Part shown: positions 50,989 through 59,961 of the stretch, one piece after another
Layout of the letters: each line of letters starts with the position of its first letter
How positions within the stretch are numbered: position 1 is the first letter of the stretch
NCBI RefSeq assembly: GCF_028867935.1
Contig: NZ_JAPQNS010000001.1
Location: 744,001 to 808,000 of the forward strand
DNA: 64,000 bases
Reading direction: 5' to 3'
From: Flavobacterium sp. SUN052
GTDB lineage: Bacteria > Bacteroidota > Bacteroidia > Flavobacteriales > Flavobacteriaceae
The notes under the pieces: generated by a model
What the model saw: only the letters and a program-made list of their open reading frames with translations
What the model was told of the DNA's origin: nothing
The model's database searches: none
Made by a program: the position numbers and the translations under genes

Positions 50989-52302
50989 ATGCCGACTGTT
51001 AGCTATACGACACATCTGCCCGATTACGAAATTTTGTCAGAACTGGGACGGGGAAATACACGAGTGCTAAAAGCCCGACATATACCCTCGGGCGACATTG
51101 TTGCCATTAAACAGTATGCTTTTGCGGCTGATGCCGATACCCTCCGACGTTTTGAACGGGAGTCGCAGATAATGACTCAAATCAACCACCCGAATGTGGT
51201 ACGGGTGCGTGAGGTACAACTGGCAGCATCTATGCCGTATGTGGTCATGGACTTTATTGAAGGGGGCGATTTGCGGAGTTTGCTCCGTCAGGAAGGACAT
51301 TTGGATGTACCCACCACCATTCGGCTGGGATTGCAGATGACGGGGGCTTTTCGGGCCATCAACGCCACGAAGGTAATTCACCGCGATATTAAGCCCGAAA
51401 ATGTTTTGTATCGGCGGCTCATCAGTGGCGAACTCCATTTTCTGCTTTCTGACTTTGGGATTGCCAAATTCTGGGCCGACGACAGTATCCGTACGCTCAC
51501 CGGCCAGTCGCTGATGACGTACGAATATGCGGCTCCCGAACAGTTTGACAACCCCCGCCTGGTCGATGAAGCAGCTGACTATTATGCACTTGGTGTGGTG
51601 CTATACGAATGCCTGATGGGGCAAGTTCCGTATGTGCTACAGAACGAAAAAGGACTGGCCCAATTTGTGCAACAGGTGCTGACTGCCCCTTTACCAGCCT
51701 TGACGCTTCCATCAGGCCAACCCTTGCCACCCAGTTTGGTAACCCTGCTAACCGGTTTATTGACGCGTGACCCCCAAACCCGGCTTCGCAACACCGACCA
51801 GATGGAGCTCCTGCTCGAACAGAGCCGGGTGGAGCAGTTGCAAGCCAAATGGTCGGGGCAGGCACCGCCGGTAAGCACCACAAAAACGTTGGCTGGTCTA
51901 GTGGTAACGCCTTCCGGGCAGCACGCCGTTGCTGATGAGCCCGTGGAGGAATTGGTGGAAGAAAGGCCAAGTACGAGCTGGCAATGGTGGGGAATTGGTG
52001 GAATTGTACTGGCGGCAGCGCTAGGATTCTGGTTGTACACCCGTTCTGCCAATCAGACTTCCGACGGCTCGGCCATGCCCGTGGATTCAATGGCAATAAT
52101 GCCAGTCGATAGTAATCAAATCGGAACTGATACGGAAGCCGTTTTTGATAGCACCAGCACCAATGAGCCAGTAGAAGAAGAGGTCATCGAGGAACAAACG
52201 CCTACTGATTCAACTCCCCCAACGCCGAGAGATTCGAGTACCATCAATACCATTGTAATTCCCGATTTGAAGCAGGTATCTCCGCCAGATACCACGCAGT
52301 AA
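50989..52302 (+). CDS. Hanks-type Ser/Thr protein kinase, membrane-anchored, 437 aa
   Basis: Starts MPTVSYTTHLPDYEILSELGRGNTRV, closely parallel to the kinase at 21920. The glycine loop has LGRGNTRV with two glycines; catalytic K41, HRD with D133, DFG with D155 and AAPEQF are all present. The kinase domain ends near residue 285. A linker and one transmembrane helix (WQWWGIGGIVLAAALGFWLY) follow, then a short acidic Ser/Thr/Pro-rich tail with no fold. It has no adjacent phosphatase and is divergent from the EPS export operon; a regulatory link to EPS is possible but not shown. Confidence 0.9.
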   Translation: MPTVSYTTHLPDYEILSELGRGNTRVLKARHIPSGDIVAIKQYAFAADADTLRRFERESQIMTQINHPNVVRVREVQLAASMPYVVMDFIEGGDLRSLLRQEGHLDVPTTIRLGLQMTGAFRAINATKVIHRDIKPENVLYRRLISGELHFLLSDFGIAKFWADDSIRTLTGQSLMTYEYAAPEQFDNPRLVDEAADYYALGVVLYECLMGQVPYVLQNEKGLAQFVQQVLTAPLPALTLPSGQPLPPSLVTLLTGLLTRDPQTRLRNTDQMELLLEQSRVEQLQAKWSGQAPPVSTTKTLAGLVVTPSGQHAVADEPVEELVEERPSTSWQWWGIGGIVLAAALGFWLYTRSANQTSDGSAMPVDSMAIMPVDSNQIGTDTEAVFDSTSTNEPVEEEVIEEQTPTDSTPPTPRDSSTINTIVIPDLKQVSPPDTTQ

Positions 52303-52342
52303 AACAAAGCCTTTCAGTTAAAAGCCCAATTGCCCCACAAAC

Positions 52343-53680
52343 CTAATCTCGCCAGCCGGCAGGTTTAAACGGCGTTTGATTGTCTGTCAGAACGCAGGGT
52401 GTCAGCGGAGGTCGATCGTTGAAAGGCCATAGCTTCACGTATGGAGAGGCTCGCTCACCCAGGTAGGGTGGAGACGGCTCTGGATTCGGTTGCCGGGAGT
52501 GGAAGGCATAAAACAACTCGTCTCCGCTTTTGCCGTATGAACTCGTTGACTGGATTGTATCGACCCGCCCTGTTGCGCCGTACGAAATCCCCTGTACATC
52601 TTTCCGGTCCAGCCAATAATGCACCAGCGAAACGGCCGACGCCGAGAAATAACCCACTACGCTAACCTGATGATTATCAGACCGATGAACGTTTCCGCCC
52701 AACGCGGTAGGTGGCGTATCGGCCAACCCGCCCGAATGCTGCGTCTGTTCTTCGAAACGTTTGAAGTATCGGAAGGCGTCGGCGGTTAGCGAGAGCTGCC
52801 GAATATCGACCAGACCCGGTTGCGAATCATAAAAGGGAATCTGCGCCACGCGTTGCCGGGTCAGGTTGCCTCCATTGATCGACTGATCGTCGAGCACCAG
52901 AATATCATATCCATTGATAATCTGCCAACAGGGCGATTGGCACTGGTAATCATAAATCCAGTCCTTTTTGGGTACGTCTGGGGCCTCTTCGCCTGCCTTC
53001 CCCGCCGGGGGGCTGAAACAATCGTTGAACGGTTCGGTACCCGTCACAAAATAGTCGCGTCCCCGGTAGGTATTAGGTAGTATTTTGTAGTACGAATAAA
53101 CGCCCTGCCGACAGCTATGACACCAAAATTGACGTTCCCACAGCTGCCAGGTCCAGCGGTAGTAGTTATGCTGGTCGGCGGGGTCCTGACTGTCAATAAA
53201 AATGTCGTGAGCGGCTGTATATCCGTCGAGCTGTTGCACCGATAAACTGTTGGGATTGAACTGAGCGCTGGTTTTTGTGATAGGCGCAACAGGCTGCATC
53301 ACCTGCTGGGTAGAAACATACTTAGTACCGTCAGCAAGGGTAAACCGGAGCTGATAGGCATGCCCCACCTTACCTCTGAAGTCGCTGGGGAGCTGATAAC
53401 TTCCATCAATAGTCTCGTGGCAGGCAACCACCTCCGACGAATCCACCACCACACTTACCGATGCTTTTGTGAGCGCAACGGTGCTGAACTGCCCCGTCAG
53501 CCTGTCAGCCTTCGACTGGTTCAGTTTGATGATCTGCGGTTCGGGTAAGTTCGTTATAGTGCCATCTACAACAATAAGGGCTGTTGTGCTACGCAATGGA
53601 TTATCGGCCGGATCAATGCAGGCAGTTGGTACTACGAGTAAGATTGAATAAAGCAGCAAAAGGAGGGGGAGTGAGCGCAT
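52343..53680 (-). CDS. DUF4249 lipoprotein, paralog 1, 445 aa
   Basis: A signal peptide ends at a lipobox (VPTAC, C21). The body is DUF4249: LIVVDGTITNLPEPQIIKLNQSKADRLTGQF near the N-terminus, HETIDGSYQLPSDFRGKVGHAYQL, and a TQHSGGLADTPPTALGGNVHR block near residue 330. Cysteines are conserved with the two paralogs at 56268 and 57590: FWCHSCRQG and CQSPCWQI. DUF4249 proteins are found beside TonB-dependent receptors and probably act with them in uptake or surface binding. This copy is transcribed away from the receptor gene, sharing a 169-base upstream region with it. Confidence 0.85.
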   Translation of the reverse strand: MRSLPLLLLLYSILLVVPTACIDPADNPLRSTTALIVVDGTITNLPEPQIIKLNQSKADRLTGQFSTVALTKASVSVVVDSSEVVACHETIDGSYQLPSDFRGKVGHAYQLRFTLADGTKYVSTQQVMQPVAPITKTSAQFNPNSLSVQQLDGYTAAHDIFIDSQDPADQHNYYRWTWQLWERQFWCHSCRQGVYSYYKILPNTYRGRDYFVTGTEPFNDCFSPPAGKAGEEAPDVPKKDWIYDYQCQSPCWQIINGYDILVLDDQSINGGNLTRQRVAQIPFYDSQPGLVDIRQLSLTADAFRYFKRFEEQTQHSGGLADTPPTALGGNVHRSDNHQVSVVGYFSASAVSLVHYWLDRKDVQGISYGATGRVDTIQSTSSYGKSGDELFYAFHSRQPNPEPSPPYLGERASPYVKLWPFNDRPPLTPCVLTDNQTPFKPAGWRD

Positions 53681-53849
53681 GGACTAGCGACTGTACACTT
53701 TATTGTGTTGTATTATATACAAAAATAATACCTTTTCTACTGTTTGTTTACATAGATATTCAAGGTGTTTTACTTTTACAAATACTGCAAACAGGCCAGC
53801 TGAACGTTCAGACTGCTTATCCTCTTTTGCCTGTGCCACATGCCATATT

Positions 53850-56246
53850 ATGAACCGATATTTTCCCTTTGTTCTTCTTTTTTTTCTGATTCCTACCAGC
53901 TTAGTTGCCCAGATTACATACACCCTCTCCGGTGTCGTGCGCGATTCGGCAACCAATCAGCCGCTCAACCGGGCCGCAGTGGTGCTTAACTACGAGCGAT
54001 TTACGACTGGTACCTATACCAACGCTGAGGGTGAGTTTTCCATCAAGATTGAGTCGGGGGTGCATGTGATTGTGGTACGGCACGTTGGGTATGTACCCAG
54101 TCGGCAAAGCATTCGTGTTCGGGGCAACACCGAGCTCAACGTGCGGCTACCCAGCGTGTCGAGTCAGTTAGAAGAGGTTGTAGTGACTAGCAAAGGTTAC
54201 GACCGTAACGTTCGTCAGCCGCTGCTGGGCGTTAGCCAGATCAATATCACTACCTTGAAGAGGATGCCAGCCGCTTTGGGCGAGTCGGATATTTTGCGGA
54301 GTCTGCAATTGCTGCCGGGGGTTACCAGCGTGGGCGAAGCCGCCAACGGCGTCAACATCCGGGGTGGCACCACTGATCAAAACCTGATTTTGCTCGACGA
54401 TACGCCCATTTTTAACCCGACGCACATGTTCGGGTTATTCTCGGTGTTTCCGCCCGATGCTGTCAGCGGTCTCGACCTTTACAAAGGCAACGTACCGGCT
54501 CGTTACGGCGGACGGGCAGCCTCGGTGCTCGACATTAGTCTGCGCAATCCCGACCTGAACCAGTTTAAACTAAGCGGGGGAATTAGTCTGGTGGCCAACC
54601 GGCTAACGGTAGAAACGCCCATTATAAAAGGGAAACTTGCCCTGATGGTATCGGGTAGGGGGGCCTTCAACGACTTTCTACTCCGGCTGGTTTCGCCCCG
54701 CTTCGAAAATATACGGGCCAAATTTGGGGATGGAACGGCTAAGCTTTTCTGGCGGATCAACGACCGCAATACTGTGACGGCCATGACCTATTACGGGGCC
54801 GATCTGTTCCAGACCAACCTGCTGGGGAGCCTGGCTAACGTCAACGCGTCGGCCACGAAGTATGAGCAGCAGACACTCAACGGCATGGTCCGCTGGTTTC
54901 ACGCGTTCAACCCGAAGCTGAACCTCCAGACTACCGCCCTGGTAGCTCAGTACGTACCTAAAATTCTGTCTATCGAAGATAGTACGAACAATGCTGTGGT
55001 GCTGAAACAGTCGCTATTGCAGCGGCAGGTGAAATCGAACCTGAACTACCAGTTAGCCAACCAGAAAATTGAACTGGGCATCAGTGCAACACACTATCGG
55101 CTCAACCCCGGCGAGTTGATACCCGGTAGCAGCCCGGCTGTAAACTACCGGAGCACACCCATCGAAAACGCACTCGAACTGGCTCTCCACGCCGAAGACG
55201 AATGGAACGTGTCGGACCAACTGTCGGTATCGGCGGGGCTTCGCTACTCCCATTTTCTGAATCTCGGCCCCTCGGTGGTTCGTCAGTATGCCGTCGGCGA
55301 AACGCCCGACATAACCACTCTGGTTGACTCGGTACGCTACGGGGCCGGGCAGGTGAGTAAGCAATACGGTGGGTTGGAACCCCGGCTGGGTCTGCGGTAT
55401 ACACTTGGCCCCAATGCTTCGGTGAAGGTTGGCTACAATCTCATGCGGCAATATTTGCAGACCATCACGAGCACAACCACACCGTTGCCCACCGCTCGCT
55501 GGAAAACGGCCGACGCCCACATTTTGCCCCAGGTTAGTCAGCTTGTATCAGCAGGATATTTTCGAAATAGCACCAACAACATTTACGAGGCATCGGCTGA
55601 GGTGTACTGGCGAAGCACGCAACATGTGCTGGATTACAAACCCGGTGCCGATTTTATTCTGCAACCGTATCCAGAAACCCAGTTACTGGCAGGCCGCAGC
55701 CGGGCTTACGGTATGGAGTTGATGGTGGCCAAAAAGAAAGGTGAGATGACAGGCTGGATAAACTATACGTACTCCAGAACGCAGAATCAGGTTAATCAGG
55801 GCGCCAATTTCCAACAGCAGATTAACGGCGGCAACTGGTATTCGGCCAACTACGACCGGCCGCATAGCGTCAATATTAGCCTGAACATTAATCAGACGCG
55901 CCACCACAGTTTCTCGTTCAATTTTGCCTACAGCACAGGTCGGCCTTTCACCGCGCCCGAAGGGTTTATCCGGTATCAGGGCCGCACGTATCCGTACTAC
56001 AACGAGCGCAACCAGTACCGGCTACCCGCTTATCACCGGCTCGACTTCGCCTGGAACATCTACAACCCGAGTATGAAAAACCGGAGTTGGCAGGGGCACT
56101 GGACGTTTACGGTCTATAATCTGTACGGTCGTAAAAACGCGTACTCAATCTATTACCGTACCGAAGGACAAGCCACCAACCCCTACCGACTGGCCATTTT
56201 TGCCGCCCCTATTCCAAGCCTGACCTATAATTTCGAGTTTAAGTAA
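53850..56246 (+). CDS. TonB-dependent receptor with carboxypeptidase-regulatory-like domain
   Basis: ATG at 53850 starts a signal peptide (MNRYFPFVLLFFLIPTSLVAQ); the frame upstream to 53703 is not signal-like. Residues 24-110 are a CarboxypepD_reg-like domain (YTLSGVVRDSATNQPLNRAAVVL, TNAEGEFSIKI). The plug domain follows (TLKRMPAALGESDILRSLQLLPGVTSVGEAANGVNIRGG, LYKGNVPARYGGRAASVLDI), and the remaining ~530 residues are the outer-membrane barrel ending in an aromatic strand (SLTYNFEFK). It imports a ligand using the TonB system; DUF4249 lipoproteins flank it on both sides, one divergent and two downstream (21 bases to the first), so they probably work as one uptake complex. Confidence 0.92.
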   Translation: MNRYFPFVLLFFLIPTSLVAQITYTLSGVVRDSATNQPLNRAAVVLNYERFTTGTYTNAEGEFSIKIESGVHVIVVRHVGYVPSRQSIRVRGNTELNVRLPSVSSQLEEVVVTSKGYDRNVRQPLLGVSQINITTLKRMPAALGESDILRSLQLLPGVTSVGEAANGVNIRGGTTDQNLILLDDTPIFNPTHMFGLFSVFPPDAVSGLDLYKGNVPARYGGRAASVLDISLRNPDLNQFKLSGGISLVANRLTVETPIIKGKLALMVSGRGAFNDFLLRLVSPRFENIRAKFGDGTAKLFWRINDRNTVTAMTYYGADLFQTNLLGSLANVNASATKYEQQTLNGMVRWFHAFNPKLNLQTTALVAQYVPKILSIEDSTNNAVVLKQSLLQRQVKSNLNYQLANQKIELGISATHYRLNPGELIPGSSPAVNYRSTPIENALELALHAEDEWNVSDQLSVSAGLRYSHFLNLGPSVVRQYAVGETPDITTLVDSVRYGAGQVSKQYGGLEPRLGLRYTLGPNASVKVGYNLMRQYLQTITSTTTPLPTARWKTADAHILPQVSQLVSAGYFRNSTNNIYEASAEVYWRSTQHVLDYKPGADFILQPYPETQLLAGRSRAYGMELMVAKKKGEMTGWINYTYSRTQNQVNQGANFQQQINGGNWYSANYDRPHSVNISLNINQTRHHSFSFNFAYSTGRPFTAPEGFIRYQGRTYPYYNERNQYRLPAYHRLDFAWNIYNPSMKNRSWQGHWTFTVYNLYGRKNAYSIYYRTEGQATNPYRLAIFAAPIPSLTYNFEFK

Positions 56247-56267
56247 ATCAACGTTATTACATGAATC

Positions 56268-57545
56268 ATGCGCTCAACCTTCACCCGTTTACTTGGCGGT
56301 TTGGCTTGCCTTTTTGTGCCACTGGCCTGCGTTGATCTGCTGGATCTTCGTCTGCGTGGTACCGTAGACGTGGTGGTAGTGGATGGCACCATCACCAATC
56401 TGGCCGAGCCACAAATTATCCGGCTCAACCGCTCCAAAGCCGAGCCGGTGACGGGCCGCTTTGGTATGAGGCCCATTACCAAAGCTACTGTCGAGGTGGT
56501 TGTCGATTCCTCAGCGGTCATCGCCTGTCACGAAACGGTCGATGGGAGCTACCAGTTGCCCAGTGATTTTAAGGGACAGATCGGGCATGCGTATCAACTG
56601 CGCTTCACCCTTGCCGACGGTACGCGCTACGTATCCAGTCAGCAGGTTATGGCTGATGTACCGGCCATTGCGGCTGTCGAGGCCAAGTTTAACCCAAGGA
56701 GTCTGTCGCCCGCCTTGGATGGTTTTTTCACGGCTGGACACGATATTTTCATTGACTTTACCGACCCCGCTGATAAGCATAATTACTACCGCTGGGACTG
56801 GAATCTGTACGAACCTCAGAAATGGTGTCGGACGTGTGTAAGCGGGTTTTACTCGATCTTCGAGCCGCTCGATACAATTCCGATTGGATTTTATAAGTCA
56901 GGCACCAAGTTATATGAAGAATGCTTTTATCCCCCCGCAATTCCAGGCAGGCCGGTAAGCGAATACCGATTAGATTATGCGTGTCGCACGCAATGCTGGG
57001 AAATCCTACATAGCTATTCCATTAACGTGTTCGACGACCAGTTGACTAACGGCGGCCCAGTTAGTAAGCGTCGAGTTGCCCAGATCCCCTTTTATCAAAG
57101 CGGGCCGTGTCTGGTGGAGCTTCGACAATTGTCGCTGACTAAAGATGCTTATATATACTACAAACTGTTTCAGGATCAGACAGAGAACACCGGCGGATTG
57201 GCGGATACGCCCCCAACCGTCCTTTCGGGGAACGTGCATAACGTAGCCAACGAGAAGGAGGCTGTCATTGGCTATTTCACCGCTGCTGCCGTTTCTAAAA
57301 AATCTCATTACCTCGACCGAAAAGATACCGAGGGTCGCTCTTTCGGGGCTATGATAAATCCTGATCCGCCCAAATTTGATGGTGAGGAGTTGTTTTTTGC
57401 TCTGAACAGGCGCAAACCCAGTCCAGAACCCCCACCGCCCAATGATTTTCGAATATTCATTGATGGCACACCGCGCCCACCCTTGGCTGTCTGTGGCCCT
57501 ATCGACCAACGAACACCATTTAAGCCACCGGGCTGGCCTGACTAA
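56268..57545 (+). CDS. DUF4249 lipoprotein, paralog 2, 425 aa
   Basis: Lipobox VPLAC. The sequence is closely parallel to paralog 1 and 3: VVVVDGTITNLAEPQIIRLNRSKAEPVTGRFG, HETVDGSYQLPSDFKGQIGHAYQL, a QKWCRTCVSGFYS motif, CRTQCWEI, and NTGGLADTPPTVLSGNVHNVAN. It starts 21 bases after the receptor gene and is followed 44 bases later by paralog 3, so the three genes form an operon. Confidence 0.88.
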   Translation: MRSTFTRLLGGLACLFVPLACVDLLDLRLRGTVDVVVVDGTITNLAEPQIIRLNRSKAEPVTGRFGMRPITKATVEVVVDSSAVIACHETVDGSYQLPSDFKGQIGHAYQLRFTLADGTRYVSSQQVMADVPAIAAVEAKFNPRSLSPALDGFFTAGHDIFIDFTDPADKHNYYRWDWNLYEPQKWCRTCVSGFYSIFEPLDTIPIGFYKSGTKLYEECFYPPAIPGRPVSEYRLDYACRTQCWEILHSYSINVFDDQLTNGGPVSKRRVAQIPFYQSGPCLVELRQLSLTKDAYIYYKLFQDQTENTGGLADTPPTVLSGNVHNVANEKEAVIGYFTAAAVSKKSHYLDRKDTEGRSFGAMINPDPPKFDGEELFFALNRRKPSPEPPPPNDFRIFIDGTPRPPLAVCGPIDQRTPFKPPGWPD

Positions 57546-57589
57546 TTACTGTTGACTACTTTGACATTTCGACTAAAAATATCCATGCC

Positions 57590-58912
57590 ATGCACAGACT
57601 TTGCCGATCAATACTCTTTTGTATCAGTGTTGAACTATTGGCATTCGGTTGCGTAGATCCGTACGAGCCCGACACCACAAATACCGTCAATGTGGTGGTG
57701 GTAGATGGCACAATTACCAACCTGCCAGAAGAGCAGATTATCCGGCTCAATCGGTCGAGAGCCGATTCGCTCACGGGTCGATTTGGAACGAGGCCTATCA
57801 CCAAAGCGAGGGTTGAGGTTATCGTTGATTCATCGCAGGTTATCGCCTGTCATGAGACGGTTGACGGGAGTTATCAACTTCCTGCTGATTTCAGAGGGCA
57901 GGTGGGCCATGCCTATCAGCTCCATTTTGTGTTGGCTAATGGCACCGAATACCGGTCGAACCAACAAGTAATGCAGCCAGTGCCGCCTATCGACAAGGTA
58001 TCGTCGCAGTTTAATACGAAAAGCATTTTTCCACCCATTGCCGGTTTTTACACGGCTGGGCATGACTTATTTATTGATTTCAAGGACCCAACGCAAACTC
58101 GCAATTTTTACCGTTGGGACTGGAAACTGTACGAAAAGCAGGAATGGTGCAAAACCTGTTACCAGGGCGAATACGTCATCTACGGCGACATTACGGCTAC
58201 CCTGATGAATTATTCCGGGCCTGTTGGGAATGTGTATACCTACACATCGGGCAATACCAAACTTCTGGAAGATTGTTTTTATGAACTGACCCCACCCCCG
58301 CCTTCGATCCGAAATCCACTGCCGGAGTATAAGTACGATTACAGTTGCCGAAGTCAATGCTGGGAAATTATCTACAGTCACGACATTAACATCTTCGCTG
58401 ATGAGCGCAGTAATGGCGGGCTGATTCAGAGCCGGAAAGTAGCTCAGATTCCGTTTTACGATCACAACCCCGGCCTGGTTGAGATTCGGCAAAGCTCGCT
58501 TTCTGCTGACGCGTACCGGTATTTCAATCTGTTTCAACAACAGACCCAGAATACGGGTGGTCTGGCCGACACGCCCCCAACGGCCCTGATCGGTAATGTA
58601 CACAACGTTGCCAATTCAAGAGAGGCTGTTGTCGGCTATTTTGCGGCATCGGGGGTGGCCACCGTGCGCTACTGGCTCGATCGAAAAGACGTGTCGGGTA
58701 TATCGTTGGGTAATTCCAGCCCCGAAGGGAGTTCTGCTCTGCCCGGTGCCGAATTATTCTACGCCCTAAACCTGCGGATGCCCCAACCGGAACCGTCTCC
58801 CCCCCAGCAGCCCCAAATGATATTTCTGTATGGACCACCCCGTCCACCAACCGCCATTTGTGCCCCCAGCGATAGTAAAACGCCGTTCAAACCCGAAGGC
58901 TGGCGCGAATAA
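57590..58912 (+). CDS. DUF4249 lipoprotein, paralog 3, 440 aa
   Basis: Lipobox LAFGC followed by VDPYEP. Shared blocks with the other two: NVVVVDGTITNLPEEQIIRLNRSRADSLTGRFG, HETVDGSYQLPADFRGQVGHAYQL, WCKTCYQGEYV, CRSQCWEI, and NTGGLADTPPTALIGNVHNVAN. The high repeat similarity to paralog 2 suggests a fairly recent tandem duplication. It is probably the last gene of the receptor operon. Confidence 0.88.
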   Translation: MHRLCRSILFCISVELLAFGCVDPYEPDTTNTVNVVVVDGTITNLPEEQIIRLNRSRADSLTGRFGTRPITKARVEVIVDSSQVIACHETVDGSYQLPADFRGQVGHAYQLHFVLANGTEYRSNQQVMQPVPPIDKVSSQFNTKSIFPPIAGFYTAGHDLFIDFKDPTQTRNFYRWDWKLYEKQEWCKTCYQGEYVIYGDITATLMNYSGPVGNVYTYTSGNTKLLEDCFYELTPPPPSIRNPLPEYKYDYSCRSQCWEIIYSHDINIFADERSNGGLIQSRKVAQIPFYDHNPGLVEIRQSSLSADAYRYFNLFQQQTQNTGGLADTPPTALIGNVHNVANSREAVVGYFAASGVATVRYWLDRKDVSGISLGNSSPEGSSALPGAELFYALNLRMPQPEPSPPQQPQMIFLYGPPRPPTAICAPSDSKTPFKPEGWRE

Positions 58913-59011
58913 TAGAGGTTAGTTTAGGGATTAAGCGAAGTGAACACGTTAAATTCTGCCTAAAATTTCCTTAGGTAAGAAACCTGATCTGCTACTTTCG
59001 ACTTGCCCCGC

Positions 59012-59914
59012 ATGAAACCCAACCGCCGAACGTTTCTTCACTACTCGGCCAGTTTACTGGCCCTGAGCCCGTTAACCCTGGCTGACGCTGTTGCCAGCCA
59101 TACCAAAAAAATAGGGTCCGCTGCCGGTAAGCCGTATGTTGTCTTTGTTACAGGCGACCACGAATACAGCGGGGAGCTAACTCTGCCGCTCATTGCCGCC
59201 GAACTGGAAAAAAACTACGGTATGCGGACGAAAGTCCTCAAAGCCTCTCCTGACCAAAACAGTGAAAAAAACCTGCCTGGTCTGGAAGCCCTGAAAGAAG
59301 CTGACCTGGCCGTTTTCTTTTTGCGCTGGCGGCAACTGCCGAAAGAGCAACTTCAATACATTGATGAGTACCTGAAATCGGGTAAGCCGGTGATGGGTTT
59401 CCGCACCACGACCCACGCATTCAATTTCCCCGAGGGCGACGAGCAGAAACGGTGGAACGCCTTCGGGGAGTTTGCCTTCGGAAGCCCGCCGGGTTGGGGA
59501 GGTAAAGCCCAGCACACGCACTACGGCCACAAAAGTACCACCGATGTTACCATCATTCCCGAAGCGGCCAAACACCCTATCCTGACTGGGGTTGATCCAT
59601 CCTTTCATGCTTCTTCGTGGTTGTATCGAGTTTTGCCCGATTATCCGGCGAAGGGCTCCACCTGGCTGCTGATGGGTAAATCTGTCAACCCTGACAAAGC
59701 AGCCATTGATAATCCTGTTGCCTGGACCTGGAAAAATGAGTGGGGCGGCAAAACGTTCTTTACAACCCTCGGTCACCCCGAAGATTTTCAGGTTGAATCG
59801 TTTCAACGATTAGTGGTGAACGCGATTCATTGGGAATTAGGCATGCCCGTTCCAAAACGATGGAAAGGTAAAGTAGCTATTAATGTCCCCTATCGGGGCA
59901 TAGTCAAATCTTGA
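59012..59914 (+). CDS. ThuA-like domain protein, exported, 300 aa
   Basis: The start MKPNRRTFLHYSASLLALSPLTL has an NRRTFLHY twin-arginine motif with a following hydrophobic segment, so export by the Tat pathway is likely. The core is a ThuA-like (trehalose utilisation) flavodoxin-like fold: KPYVVFVTGDHEYSGELTLPLIAAEL, GLEALKEADLAVFFLRWRQLP, and GKPVMGFRTTTHAFNFPEG; then NEWGGKTFFTTLGHPEDFQ close to the end. ATG 59012 is preferred over a TTG three codons upstream. In many Bacteroidota and Planctomycetes ThuA proteins sit with PVC-type cytochromes and sugar isomerases, as here. The reaction is not established in the family. Confidence 0.87.
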   Translation: MKPNRRTFLHYSASLLALSPLTLADAVASHTKKIGSAAGKPYVVFVTGDHEYSGELTLPLIAAELEKNYGMRTKVLKASPDQNSEKNLPGLEALKEADLAVFFLRWRQLPKEQLQYIDEYLKSGKPVMGFRTTTHAFNFPEGDEQKRWNAFGEFAFGSPPGWGGKAQHTHYGHKSTTDVTIIPEAAKHPILTGVDPSFHASSWLYRVLPDYPAKGSTWLLMGKSVNPDKAAIDNPVAWTWKNEWGGKTFFTTLGHPEDFQVESFQRLVVNAIHWELGMPVPKRWKGKVAINVPYRGIVKS

Positions 59915-59961
59915 TTTTTAACAGTTTGCAAAGCGGTAATTGAGGTAAATTGGTAATTAAT

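Noticed and set aside
50741..50989. 82-residue minus-strand frame in the intergenic region
   Set aside because: It uses a TTG start, has no motif and translates one arm of the inverted repeat.
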